Below, in pieces: positions 1-12,184 of a stretch of DNA of 64,000 bases. The notes under the pieces are model-generated. The model made no database searches. It was given only the letters and a program-made list of their open reading frames with translations, and was not told the DNA's origin. Source of the DNA: Daphnia pulex (lineage: Eukaryota > Arthropoda > Branchiopoda > Diplostraca > Daphniidae); NCBI RefSeq assembly GCF_021134715.1, contig NC_060025.1, forward strand, positions 2,418,001 to 2,482,000, read 5' to 3'. Made by a program: the position numbers and the translations under genes. Within the stretch, counting starts at the first letter, position 1. Each line of letters begins with the position of its first letter.

Positions 1-459
1 TAGTCGTCTAGGAATCTGGAGTAGCTCTACTAGCCGCATGCCTTTTAGTCTACGTAAGAGATTTGCACAATGTCTGGCCCAAAACTAACTGACGTCATTC
101 CATATGGCAGCATGACCTTGCATTTTTTAAAGCTGAGCCAAATCATTCGCAAATGTTTGTTCCATGAAAGAAACACTTTCAAATAAATTCAAAAACGCGA
201 TAATGTGAACGCTGCAAAAATAGATTGTGACAGTTTCAAAAGCAAACAAAGTGAAAGCTTCGATGATGCATAATGCAAATCTCTCATCACTTCACGCAAA
301 CAACGACAAATTATAATTTATGAGTCAATAAGAGATCTATATTTATTCGCGATAATAATGATTCACGTTACATAGAAAATATGTAAATAGTTTTAGAATA
401 ATGTAATTTATGTATAAATGTAAATATCTTTTGTATATATAGTGAGAGATGGGTGCTGT
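1..459. other. 3' flank of sulfotransferase A
   Basis: AT-rich noncoding DNA downstream of the minus-strand sulfotransferase A. A minus-strand AATAAA (plus-strand tttatt at 342-347) lies about 113 bp after the stop codon and is a plausible polyadenylation signal. I see no other gene in this stretch. Confidence 0.5.
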
Positions 460-2259
460 TTAATCTTGCTGCTCCAGCTCTGTGATGAAATTCAAATCAG
501 TGTCTTTCAAATTCTCTTTCATCCATTCTTCTATCCGCGCGTTGAGCTCCGGTGAAAAGTGGTTCTTCCAGTCGCCAGTTTTACCTATGATCACCGAACA
601 TACAAGTTATATAATCAAAACGAGTTTATTAAAAAATGATAATGAAAATTTCAGGTTTTCCCGAAAAAATTCCAATGAAACAAAAACAAAACCTCACCAT
701 TGCGGATGAATCGACCGTCAGGGCTCATGAAATTCAGCCACCTATAGTGCTCAAAGTTGACGGACTTGTTGGTGGCAAATTTGTCGATGCGCAAATGTTC
801 GACCATTTTGTTGAGCTGGTATTCGTTGGGATATCTGCCCAGGAAACGGCCAATCTTTTGGATTTCACCTCTCAAATCCTGGGCGGGAAATAAAAAAGTT
901 GAGTATAAAAACACCCAAAACAAAAGAATTGCATAATCAAGTGAAAGTTACTGTTTTAAGATCCTCGTAAAAGATGAACAGTAAATTGGGATGATGTCTC
1001 TTTGTCCAGGCGTCGAGCAAATGCGGAAAATAGGGAGAAGAGTAAACTGTTAAAAGTATAGACAAAGCAAATGTGTTAGATCAACTTTGACAGCAAACTT
1101 GAAATAAGGTGTGACATTATTATTTTTACGTCTGTCTTTCATAAAGTAGTCGGCGAACGACTCGAGATCGCCGGTGAATTTGTGTTGATTCATCAATTTG
1201 TGAAAGTGGAAGTAGGAGACGATGACATCTTTTGGGTTGCGAGCAACGTAGACGACCTGGTATTATTATTATTCAATCGATTTCAAGAGTTACCAAGAAT
1301 GTGAAAGTGTAGCCTAGATACTATACTGTCTCTAATGGGCTTGTATCAAATCTTTTCAATCTAAAAATAGAATTTTAAATTATATACCTTGCTGGTTTCT
1401 AGTAATTCGGGGTGAAGTAGGTAAAGTGGCAAGTGAGTTTTGAAAACCCTGGGTGATTTCATGCGCTCCAGTTGATTCAAATCACGCACTGCCTCGCCCA
1501 CCACCAGATTCATAATTTTCATCACTGCCGGCCGCACAATGTCCATGATGTTGAATCGGTACATCAGGTCGACCAGGAAAGCTGGCAATCTCATTTTGCT
1601 GCAACACACACAGAAATGGACCATGTCAGTTTTAACATATCGATCGACTCCACCATGGATCAGATATGATCGTTTTTAAAAAATCAATAACCAACCTAAT
1701 AATAGCGTCGCGCTCGTATTTCTCTTGCAGGGCTTTCGGCACGTAATAATTCATCCTGTCGATTGAAAGAGAGAGAGAATATGAATCGACACAGTTTCCT
1801 CTCTCCGCCACTTTGCAATCATTATGAGAATTATATAATGAAGTGGGGACTTACTCTAGAAAAGGTGAGCGAATCACTAATGGTATTTTGGACCTTTCAA
1901 AGTCGCAGTTGTTCATCAGCAGCCAAACAAGATCTTGAGTCCATGTCGTCCCTAGTTTAGATTTAAATTTAATTATTTCATCATTTAAAATTAATTAATT
2001 GGCGTTTTTTTCGTTTACCTGATTTGGGGAAGGTGAGAACGAAGACATCGTCCGGTCTCGGTTTCAGATTGAAAATATTTTCGGCATTCTCGGCAAACAC
2101 TTGAGTGGTGGTGATGTATCCGCCCGGCGAGGCTTCCACCAGTCCGTCCGTGTACGAAGGGAAATCCTGGCGGAATTGGCCATCCTCCGGGAGTGTTTCG
2201 GGAATGGGGACGAACTTTACATTGAGCGGATGACGGCCGCTGCTCTCGTTGGAAGGCAT
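460..2259 (-). CDS. Cytosolic sulfotransferase (SULT family), copy A
   Basis: Transfers sulfate from PAPS to a small hydroxylated or amine substrate in the cytosol; the substrate cannot be told from sequence. Eight coding exons: 2259-2019, 1951-1855, 1755-1696, 1598-1388, 1256-1130, 1046-952, 878-698, 584-460. They join in phase to 378 residues, longer than the usual 290-330 because of an N-terminal extension of about 60 residues. The 5'-phosphosulfate loop TFPKSGTTW spans the first intron. KTHLPLYLL carries the catalytic-type His, RNPKDVIVSYFHFHK is the 3'-phosphate motif, and GKTGDWKNHF is the C-terminal PAPS motif. The residue before the last motif is Asn (FIRNGKTGDWK) where copy B and the family have Lys. 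The start at 2259 is preferred because a CATAAAAG box (2325-2332) with an Inr-like GCAGTC near 2306 would place transcription initiation after the upstream in-frame ATG at 2358. Confidence 0.87.
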
Positions 2260-2324
2260 TGCCGACTGTTGTTCATGGAAGGCTCCCAAACGAAAAGTAA
2301 CCCGGACTGCCGAAGAGCTGGTCA

Positions 2325-2332
2325 CTTTTATG
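2325..2332 (-). promoter_or_regulatory. Candidate TATA-like box of sulfotransferase A
   Basis: CATAAAAG on the minus strand, about 24 bp upstream of an Inr-like GCAGTC and 66-73 bp upstream of the chosen start codon. The spacing is slightly short for a TATA box, so this is tentative. Confidence 0.33.
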
Positions 2333-2359
2333 CCCTTTGCTTTTTTTTCAGCTTGCAAC

Positions 2360-3895
2360 TCCTGCGGAAGCTGCTGCTGGAACCGAAGAGAAGGTGGGCA
2401 GAAAAAAAACGGGCGAAAGGGGAGGTCTATATGGACGTTTCAAGGTTTTCTCTCTTCTTCTACGTGTGTATACGGGACTGCTGGTGGATGGTGAAGAGCT
2501 TTCATTTGCTTTCACCTTTGGGGCTTTTCCGAGGGTGTGGCTTATAATTTATTGTAAGAATCAAAATAAAGTTGGTTTTGTTTTTAATGAATGGACTTCT
2601 TCGCAAGTACGTACATACCCAGCGACGTCCTTTAATAGTTCATTGAAGTCATTTGTGCTAAATTCGTGGGAAACAACAGAAATAATTGCTATTTAACGGG
2701 TACAATGGAAATGCTTATGGGAAACTTTTTGGAACTATGTCGTTAAATTCACCTGAACAAAGTTCTAGGAATGTTTCAAGAGAATTTTCAAAAATACGTT
2801 ACGTAGGTGTCCTCTGCTTTGAGAGATTTCATCTGCAGACAGCAGAAGAGAAACTCCGTCAAATGGCGGAGATGAATGAGCCGTAGAAACCGGTCCAGCT
2901 CGGTCGCGCCCGTCAACCGTCTCGTAAAAATTGGGAATGAAATCATTTGACGACTTGTCAAGGAAAAGCTTAACGAACGTCTTTTTTTTTATGAATGGGG
3001 GGTGCTGGTAGCGTGGAATTATTCCCGACAAAATTGAGGCTCTCATCATCTCCGCAAAAACGTCCCATAACAGGTTGATGGGGCCATGTTGGGCAAAGAA
3101 ATTGGTCGACCGCACCTGGTTACGCATTACACGTCGTTCCGTTCGTCTCAACTGCCATGTGAAAAAGGGACATCATAAACGAAAAAAGACGAGTCTACAC
3201 GACGACGACGACGAGTCCCGCGACGGTTAACGACGCGTAGGCAATTGAAAATGATGGATCTGCTGTGGCTATTAAAAGAAAAACGACACAAGTATACTGG
3301 CGGCGTTTAAAACAGTTTGCCGCAATAAGTACATATGCGGCCGTCTCTCGGTGCTATTATATTATGGCCAACAGTTTCTCTCTCGTATAACTGACCTTCC
3401 TCGAAGCTACAACTTGTTCTACACATATGTGGCGTTTGGACGTTTTCTCTAGAGTCACCTACAGCCGCGAGCGAGCTGAAGCGATGGTACCGAATGGTAC
3501 AATATACAATTTGGGGTTAAATCCATAACCAAAGTTATCGCTTCCCATCTATAGCCGACACAGCAGTCCGTTTCTAATCCATAAGGAAAGGCTTTATAGG
3601 TGGGAGCGCAAAAACCGGGGCTGGTGATGTGTTATCGATCGCCATCAAATCTTATCTATGAGTCACCTGAGAATTAACCAAGCTTCATCGTGTCAACCTG
3701 AAATGTTAGTCATAAAAGTTCAAAGTCAAAATACTTTGGGTTATATAATGATTATGAGTGTATTGGTTTGGTGTGTGGTTATGACTTGATTTCCCGCTCA
3801 ATCAAGGGAATAAGGACCTAAAAAAAAAGCCAATTGATGGGCTGAGATGAGCAGAAATGTGATAGGTGTGTATACTGAATTAAAAATGGAATCAA
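2360..3895. other. Intergenic region between the sulfotransferase genes
   Basis: Upstream region of copy A and downstream region of copy B. It holds a purine/ACG-rich run (about 3190-3230) and several short open frames, none of which resembles a known family or has a paralogue in the window. I see no supported gene here. Confidence 0.4.
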
Positions 3896-5818
3896 TCAAT
3901 CTTGTTGGTCTAATTCAGTGATGAACGTCAGGTCGCTGCCTTTCAAATTCGATTCAATCCACAGATCAATTCGAGCGTTCAATTCGGGAGAAAAGTGATT
4001 CTTCCAGTCGCCAGTTTTCCCTAAGCAATCGGCACACGAGTGGAAATTAAATAATCAATTAATATCACGACATAAAACCATTATAATTTTTTTTTTTTTT
4101 TTACCTTTACGGATGAAATTTCCGGTGTTGTTCATGAAGCCCAACTCCTTACAAATTTCATAGTTGACGGCTTCATTCTTGGCGAACTGATCGACGCGTA
4201 AATGTTGGGTCAGCCTGGTGAGTTGCTCTTCAGTCAGAGATTTGCCAAGAAAACTGACAACCTTTTCGATTTCTCCTCGTAAATTCTGCCAGAGACAATT
4301 ATGAATTCGGTTTTACATAAGACATAAAAGATATAAGGCCAAAACCAAAATAACCGTACAAGACTATCTACCTGTTTCAAATCTTCGTAGAAAACGAAAA
4401 GCAAATTTGGGTGATGGCGTTTGCTCCAGGCGTCCAGCAAGTGGGGAAAAAACGGCGAAGCGTAAACTGTCAAAAAACAAAATTCATTCTCATTTTTTAA
4501 AAAAAGCATACTAGTAATAAATGATCGTTCAGCTTTGGCTCTAGGCATCAGCGGCGAATGCCCAAAATAGCAGCACCACACTGGGCACAAAAGGAGAGCC
4601 ATACCTTTGTCGGACATGAAATAGTCGGCAAAAGACTCTAGGTCGCCAGTGAACTGGTGAAAGTGAATCAACCTGTGATAGTGAAAGTATGAGACGAGGA
4701 CGTCTTTGGGATTTCGTGCAACGTAGACCACCTGACGATTGTATAATACAATTCAAGGATATATTAGAAAGTCAAAATGTTCCCCTATAGAGAGAGAGAA
4801 GAAAAAAAACAGACAAACAACAAGGTACTAGCAGGATTCTATCGCCAACTGGGCAATGAATGAATTTTAAAAGAATTCCAGCAGTTGTATTTTTTTTTTC
4901 GTTGAGGAAATTATGTTTTAAAAATTCTTACCTTACTGGTGTCCAGTAGCTTTGGATTGAGCAGGTAGAGAGGCAGGTGGCTCTTGATGATGCGAGGCTC
5001 AGTCATTTCTTCCATTTCCTCAACGTCGCGCATTACGTGGCCGCAGATCCTGTTGACTAGTTTCTTGACGTGGGGTCTCAGGACGTCCCTCAAATTCCAG
5101 TAATCAAGAATTTCCAGGAATTTCGAGATGCCCGGGATGCCCGTCTGACTAGAAATGAAAAAATCAATGAGCCACTGCGGCGACACTCAAACTAAAATGA
5201 AAAACTCACAAAACAATCGCGTCTCTCTCATATTTATCCGTCAAGACTTTTGGTAGCATGTAATTCATTCTAAAAAAACACAAGATTGCTTACCGATTAA
5301 CACCCATAATTATCTAATAATTTATAATCTGAAATTATACTCTAAAAAGGGCGATCGGATGTTGAGAGGCGCTTTAGCCTTTTCAAAGTTGCAATCGTTG
5401 ACAACCAGCCAGACAAGTTCTTGCATCCAAGTTGTTCCTATGAGACATGTATAACCACATCGTTTTATTAAAAAAAAAACCGTAGAAAAGTGAAAACTAT
5501 TTGTCTTATTATATAATTACCGCATTTCGGGAACGTGAGAACGTAGACGTCGTCTGCTCTGGGCTTCAAGTTGTAAACGGTTTCGGCTTTCTTGGGGTAT
5601 TCCGGCAGGGCGACATAGCCACCGGGAGATGAGTAGACCAGTCCGTCGGCGTAGGCTGGAAAATCTTTCTGAAATTGATCGCCAGTCGTGCCGGGCACGA
5701 GCGCAAATTCAACTTGAAGTTGGCGAATCTGCCGCTCGTCGTCCTCCCGTGTCTCACCGGCCGCGGTCACGAACGCACTCGCCATATTTTTCCGCTGCGG
5801 ATCCAACGTATCGGCCAT
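3896..5818 (-). CDS. Cytosolic sulfotransferase (SULT family), copy B
   Basis: Paralogue of the neighbouring sulfotransferase. Eight coding exons: 5818-5521, 5437-5341, 5269-5210, 5148-4932, 4731-4605, 4466-4372, 4285-4105, 4020-3896. They join in phase to 399 residues. Six of the eight exons have the same length as in copy A (97, 60, 127, 95, 181 and 125 bp), which proves tandem duplication of a spliced gene. Motifs: TFPKCGTTW (5'-PAPS loop, with Cys where copy A has Ser), IKSHLPLYLL (catalytic-type His), RNPKDVLVSYFHYHRLIH (3'-phosphate motif) and RKGKTGDWKN (complete C-terminal PAPS motif). The start at 5818 (MADTLDPQ) could instead be an internal Met at 5783. A hydrophobic open frame runs upstream in the same phase, but I see no reason to include it. 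Confidence is high for the family, low for the exact N-terminus and substrate. Confidence 0.87.
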
Positions 5819-7765
5819 GTGACAGAAACGACAGTCCCTTGCCGCAGTTTGGACAGCAACTGCAACAGCAGCTCTGGACCATCGATCGAAGCCCAAAAAA
5901 AAAGAAAGAATAACAAAAAAAGATAAGAGATGGAACGATAAGATTGCATAACTTATGGATTTGTCACATGGATATAACAGCGCATCAGTCACGTATCGAA
6001 TGTCCCCATTGTAAAATTAGACGCGATTGAGGATATAAAAATACTTCTCGTCTGGCCAATGCTATTATGATAAGACTATCCTGGATTTCAAGTTGACAAA
6101 ATCATCGGTTTCCGGATTAATAAACTCGTCCAGCAGTCTAGACTCCATTCGTCTTCGTTCCGAATAGAGCAGAGGAAATGCGCATCGGTCCGGCTGCAGC
6201 ACTCCATATCGAACGCGGAAAAAGGTTCTAACAATTCGTGAGTTGTAATACATTTTTAATTGACCCAAATGCTCCGAATGGACGGATGAAATGTCGAGAC
6301 ATTGTTATCTGCTGCTTTCACGAGCGGATCCAATAATCTCTAAAGCACAGGGCAGCACTTCACTCTCGTGTCACGAACATTCTCTATCGCCGCACGGACG
6401 TCACCGCCGTATAGACTATATGGAAGAGAGAACGCGGTTCGTTGATTTAGAAACAGGAACATCACCTTTCTTCCAACCAAGGACTCATTCGATAATAATC
6501 CACCTCTCATCTCTGTCGAAAATATTTAAAAAAAATGTTGACTCGTTGGCGATAACATGGGCAGCTGATGAGGGGAGAGACAGGCCTTTTTATCTACAGC
6601 TGGATATTGTTTGCTCGTTTTCTTTGGGACGAAAAAAGAATAACAGCAGCCTCGTAAAAGCCATAAATGAGAGAAAAACCATCAGATAATCAGATAAAAA
6701 GTAATAAATTATTTCGGCTGCTGCTGGTGGGTGGTGGTGGTCATGAAAATACAGGACGTCGGACTAACGAGGCCGTTTTGATCAATGGGAAAATTCACGA
6801 ACTTTGACAGAAGTGAGCGGAGATGTGCAAGGGACTTTGATCTATTCAAGTGCTGTCAAAGGTCCTGACTGATTGTACGCTAGTTAGTCACTTTGATTGT
6901 CGTGATTGCTCTCATTATGCCACGTCATGCATGCGCCACGGCTCTAATCCGATTGTAAATAGACAGCGACAAATTTTCAATTTCACAATAGTTGGCAGGG
7001 ATTTCACCGAAAAATATAAAAATGACACATTACTTGACATTAGTGACGTCTCCGCTGTAATCTCGTTCGAAGCATTTTGACACGCGCGTAACACCAGATG
7101 AAAATGTCGGGAAAACTTTTCACGCCTTACATAATAATCCAGGAGGATTGTAACGAGTCAAACACTTTCTGTCGGTACATATGCCAGTCGGTCTGATAAT
7201 ATTCCGTAATATTCAATTGCCATTTCACATTGTCGAATAAGCAGCAGCAAAGTATTCTCAATCTTAATCAAACAGCACAATGTAAAAAGTAATATGATGG
7301 GAGACACAATTACAGACGACGAGAGCACGTGAAAGAAATCAAATGTCGTGTGGTGTGGGGGCGTTCAAACTAAACTACATGGGGGGAGGAAGGGGGTCCT
7401 TTTTGACATTCGCCACTGCCCTCTATACGGGCGAAATTGTTTCTTTAACTTGTATTTTCCCCGACATGTTGGGGTTGTCAGGGGAGGGTAGACCAAACAA
7501 AATTAAAAAATCGCGTGACGTACTACGATGACAATCATAAATAAATAAAAACAGCATACTGAATCGATGACGACGATAAATAAATGAGAAGATAAGCGAT
7601 CAATGATGCACAGAGAATTGACTGAATTTTTAAAAATTTGCGGTTATTAAGAAAACTGACAATTTTTAAGGTCGTTCGAATCGGCGCGCTACAACTGGCG
7701 CAATTGAGATTTTCGAAATTGACCAATAAAGGTCCCCCTCGACGCAATCATTTGACAATTTCCGC
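5819..7765. other. Intergenic region, no recognised gene
   Basis: Upstream region of sulfotransferase B and 3' flank of GMC-1. There are only short unsupported open frames and low-complexity patches (for example GGT repeats near 6725-6745 and a G-rich run near 7380-7400). Confidence 0.4.
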
Positions 7766-10700
7766 TTAAATGTTCTTTACTTTCATTTTCTTTTTAGAAG
7801 AATTTTTCTTTGGGGTGAGCGGTTTGATTATCACGTCTTCCTTATTGTGTGGCCAATCTTCTTTGATCAAGTCCGACCCTCTCTCTCCAATCATTATCTA
7901 TTATTTTTATTATGAAATAAAAGTTTGATATAAAATTAATAAAATAAAAATGAATTGAACTTGAAAAATGAAGTACCGTAGGGGCGTTGGTATTGCCGGA
8001 TACGACATTTGGCATGATGGAACAGTCAATCACTCGCAATCCTTTGATTCCGTAGACTCTCAATCGAGCATCGACGACGGCCGATGTATCAGTAGCCTTG
8101 CCCATCTTGCAGGTTCCAGCCGGATGATAAATGGTCGAAGAATAGTGGCGGATGAAACAACCCCAATAGGCGTCCGTCCATGGAGTGTAGCCTTCACATC
8201 CGGGAAATACTTTATCGTAAAATTTCGATCCCAATTTCTGAAAGGCTTCCGTTTTACTCAGGGCCAATCCGATTTTCGTCCCCTCAATGAGAACTTTGAG
8301 ATCTTCGCCATTGGTGTCGGTGAAATATTGCGGGTCGATCAGAGGAGCCGTGTACGGATCTGTCGAAGCTAGCCGGATTGTTCCAGTCGATTTTGGACGG
8401 AGTAACATGGGAATCACTTGCCACATGTCCGTGTTGACTACTGGCTTGTAATAACTTTCCCAGATGGCATCCGTGACGCCCTGATTTTTGTAGATGTTAT
8501 ATCCGCTGTCAGACGCTGGTGTTCCAGAAACAAAATGGAATTCAATGTCGGGGAAATCAATTGTCTGGTCTGCGTATTTTGTTTTGACCCAAGCCAGGCC
8601 CTCGCAGCCACCCAGCGAAGCCATGGGTCCGGCTGAGTTGATGGTATAGTTCAAAAAAGTGGCCAAAGTAATGTATCGTCCTTCAAGCGACCCGAATGGC
8701 TAAAATCAATTAAACAATAATAATTAATTACAGTTCAGGGGGAAATTATAATTAAAGAATTACCTTGTTAACAGTAAACACCATGCCACCCAATGCAATG
8801 TGATCTTGGAGGTTGTCACCCACTTTAAGATCCGACAATACCGGAATGCCCAGCGAATTCAGATGGTCTGCCCGGCCGACTCCGCTCAGCATCAATATTT
8901 GAGGGCTGTTGACCGATCCGGCTGATAATATAATTTCCTTTGTTGCTTTAACTTCATAGACTTTCCCATTCTTCTCAAAACGGACAGCGGTGGCCTGTTT
9001 AGTTGTCGAATCGATCACGATCTTCAGCACTCGTGAATGCATGGACACAAAGAGGTTCGGGCGGTGCCGGATCGGCCGCAGGAAGGCCTTTGCAGTCGAA
9101 CATCTGTGTCCTCTCCGATTCGTAGCTTGGACTAACATAAAACCTGGAACCCATAAAAATTTTGTGGTTTTACATTTCATGTGAATAATTAGTGAAATAT
9201 TAATTTAGGGAACGTACCGGTTTGCTGGGCAGCATTGCCGTCGTTATTCTCGTAACCCAATTCTACTCCGGCTTCCACAAAAGTTGTCGCAAGTGGAGTA
9301 GTATACGCCGGTTCCTGAACGGTCAGATAGCCGCCCGTTCCGTGATATTTCGTATTGGCGGCGATGTAAGGATTCCGGTTGTCTTCCGACTTGATGAAAT
9401 AAGGCAGAACATCGTCGTAGGACCATCCGGGGTTATCCACAGCCCAAGAGTCGTAGTCTCGTTTGTTTCCTCTGACGTACAACATGTAATTAAGGACGGA
9501 TGATCCGCCCAATACTTTGCCTCGAGGCCAGTTGCACCTGTAGAACGGAGTGAAAAAAAAAACCGACGGATGTTTTTAAAATCTATCTTTTTATAAGTTC
9601 GGACAGATGGATGACTTACTTATTGTCGTTGAAAGCCAGACACGACCCAGTTTGGGCCACCGTTCTGTATTGCCAGTCGATGTTGGTACGCTGGAGGTAC
9701 TGGACGGTACCAGGCACATCAGAAACTAGGGTCTCATCTCCTCCGGCTTCCAGCAAAAGCACTTTCCAGCTCGATACCTCAGTAAGTCGGTTAGCTACAA
9801 CGGCTCCAGCCGATCCGGCTCCAATCACAATGAAATCATATTCGTTTAGAAAAGTCTGTTTAAAATTTAAAAAAAAGCAAAGAAACGGTAAAAATAAATA
9901 CGTAATTCCAAATGTGGGTTGTGTGAATCGCCTAGTCACCGTGACTCAGCAAAAAAAAAAAAAAAAAAATGAAATAAAGACATGGTGCAGCTCAGTAGAT
10001 CCACCCTATTGAGGCTTTGCATTATTCCGTTGTGTACCTCATGACATTGATGAATAACCAAGTATAGGTCCAACCCATTCAAACATGGAAAAAGCATTGC
10101 CCAATCTCCTGTCCATAAATATGTCAATACTCGTCTCTTCTTTTTCTTTAGTCATTATAGAATTATCAGATTCTTTTCAGGTAGCGTATGGCAAACAGAG
10201 GCGGCATATTAGGAATACGTCCGTGACCGCATCTGGACAAACTTCCCATAGCCCTTTTTTCTAACGGGGTATTAGCTTGCTGTATTCACGCTATAAAATC
10301 TGTTATTTTATGGCTTAGTGCTCTCAGCAGCCTGGCACAGACTGGTGACCAGGAAGAAGAACCATGTACAGGTATATAGAGACCCTTCTACGCAGTTAAC
10401 TGAACGTGAAAATCTACATCGAATAGAGTTAAAACGGCGGACGTGATTTATTCCAAAATAGAGGGAAATAATAACCAACGGAAGTGCTGGAAAAAAATGT
10501 TATTCCGACTCGTGCCAATAAATAGGTCATTGAAACTTTAGATATTAGCCGTTATATGATGTACGCCCTCATCCTGAATGAATAATGCGGTGGTATTCGT
10601 GATTCCCGGCACGCATCTTTTGCTCGAATAATTACCAATTTGCTCGCGGTAATGCTCTCTAATAAGAAATTGAGTAACGGTATTAATGGGATAAATTTTC

Positions 10701-10930
10701 GATTAAATATGGATCGTGAATTTCTGATTCTGTGATTCGAATTTCTGTCGAATTTATTAAATTACAATAACGGAAGTACTATTCTGCATAAATCAATGTA
10801 GTACCTTGGTGTCGCTGACACGACCTTCAGGATCGTCGTATTCAAACGAACTGTAGAACAGGTAGTAGACGAGGAAGGCCGGCAATGAAGCCCACAAGCT
10901 CAGGTTACCAAAAATCTGCGCTAATGGCAT
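7766..10930 (-). CDS. GMC oxidoreductase (glucose dehydrogenase [FAD, quinone]-like), copy 1
   Basis: FAD-dependent alcohol or sugar dehydrogenase/oxidase of the glucose-methanol-choline family. Six coding exons: 10930-10805, 9855-9620, 9537-9218, 9143-8764, 8699-7977, 7897-7766. They join in phase to 638 residues, normal for arthropod members. Exon 1 encodes a hydrophobic segment ([18 protein letters not shown]) that looks like a signal or anchor, so the enzyme is probably secretory or membrane-bound. Exon 2 has the FAD dinucleotide fold, [17 protein letters not shown]. Exon 3 has the first GMC signature region ([16 protein letters not shown]) and exon 4 the second ([15 protein letters not shown]). 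Exon 5 has the active-site motif [10 protein letters not shown] and the C-terminal [11 protein letters not shown]. The Lys-rich tail in exon 6 differs in each paralogue. Intron 1 is about 950 bp; the others are about 60-80 bp. Natural substrate unknown. Confidence 0.9.
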
Positions 10931-12184
10931 AATGGTCACTAATTTAGACAAACAATCTCTACAAATGGTTCACTGGTGTGAAAATAAAAAAAAAGTATAA
11001 AAAAAACCCGTCCAGACGACGTTTCTGGACTTGCAGTAACGAACGAGTTTCAACGACCACTGAAACGTGAGAAAACCTGAACGCGTGTGTGTGCTGTGTG
11101 TGCCTGCAACGGGTTTGGATGCAATATAAGTGGGGCTGGCAATGACCTTCTCCCTCCATGGTTTTGTTGGGCGCTGTTGTGCTGTGTGTGTGTCTTCTTT
11201 TTCCTAATTCGTCCGTCCCTTTTTCTCGCCTTCCGGCATTTCAGAGTTATCTAACCTGTGGTCCTGTTGGGGTGATCAGAATACCAACGAAACTATAGAC
11301 CAGGAGAAAATTCTCATTATAAATAACTGTCGGGGTAAAAACGTGAACAGAAAAAGATAAAAGGCATAGAAAAACAAAAGAACCCCTTTTCTGTACAAAT
11401 GTCATCACGAATTTTTCAATATCAAATGTAGGTCGTGAACCTTTGAAATAAAATTCACGGCGGATGGATTATTTGAGTTGCGCAATTTTACTTTTTAAAA
11501 GGTGCAATGCAACCGTGACTCAGCGAAATACAACATTGAAGACATTTCGAGAACGATCAACCACATTTGCATATGATAATAGACGGCTGTTAAAAAGACA
11601 AACTATTAAAGGGAAAGGTGTAGGAGGGTGCGGTAGGAATTTCCTTTTCACCGTAAAGTAAAAACTTTAAAAAAACAAGAGGATTCTGAGAAACCAATTT
11701 TCCAGATAACCAAGAAAAAACTCGTTCTCAATTCAAGTTTAGAAGAACGATAAAGTAATTGTGATGGGCACGCCCACGAAATTCTCTTCGGTTCAAAATG
11801 TATATTGAAAATAGCTGTTTATAGTGACCGAAACAACATTTTCTAGGTCAACACTTTATAGGGGGAATCCCACCATTCTTGTTCGTGAGTCGCACATTAC
11901 GTCGTGCCCTGATTGGTAAAACATCTGTGGTGAAATGAGTATACTGCAACGGAAAGTTATAAAATTCCCGTCGTGAACGCAGTAAAAGGGTTTAAAAATC
12001 ATAATGAATTGTTAAACATCAATAAATAAATAATTTACAGTAAACATAGAGGAATCGGCAAGGAAATTCACGGCAGTGACATACGCAGTAGTACGCCGTG
12101 TTCAATAATTGATTCATTATATGAACGGGAGGGCCTTTTCCCTTTCAAGTTGGACTGGTTTCCATTCCGCGCGCTTCCGGCGAC
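10931..12184. other. Intergenic region between GMC-1 and GMC-2
   Basis: Holds the GMC-1 promoter and 5' UTR (minus strand) and the GMC-2 3' end. CA/TG dinucleotide runs occur near 11080-11105 and 11180-11195. I see no other gene. Confidence 0.4.

Noticed and set aside
2765-3151. 128-codon minus-strand open frame upstream of sulfotransferase A
   Set aside because: No family resemblance, no splice link to the gene, and no paralogous match upstream of sulfotransferase B.
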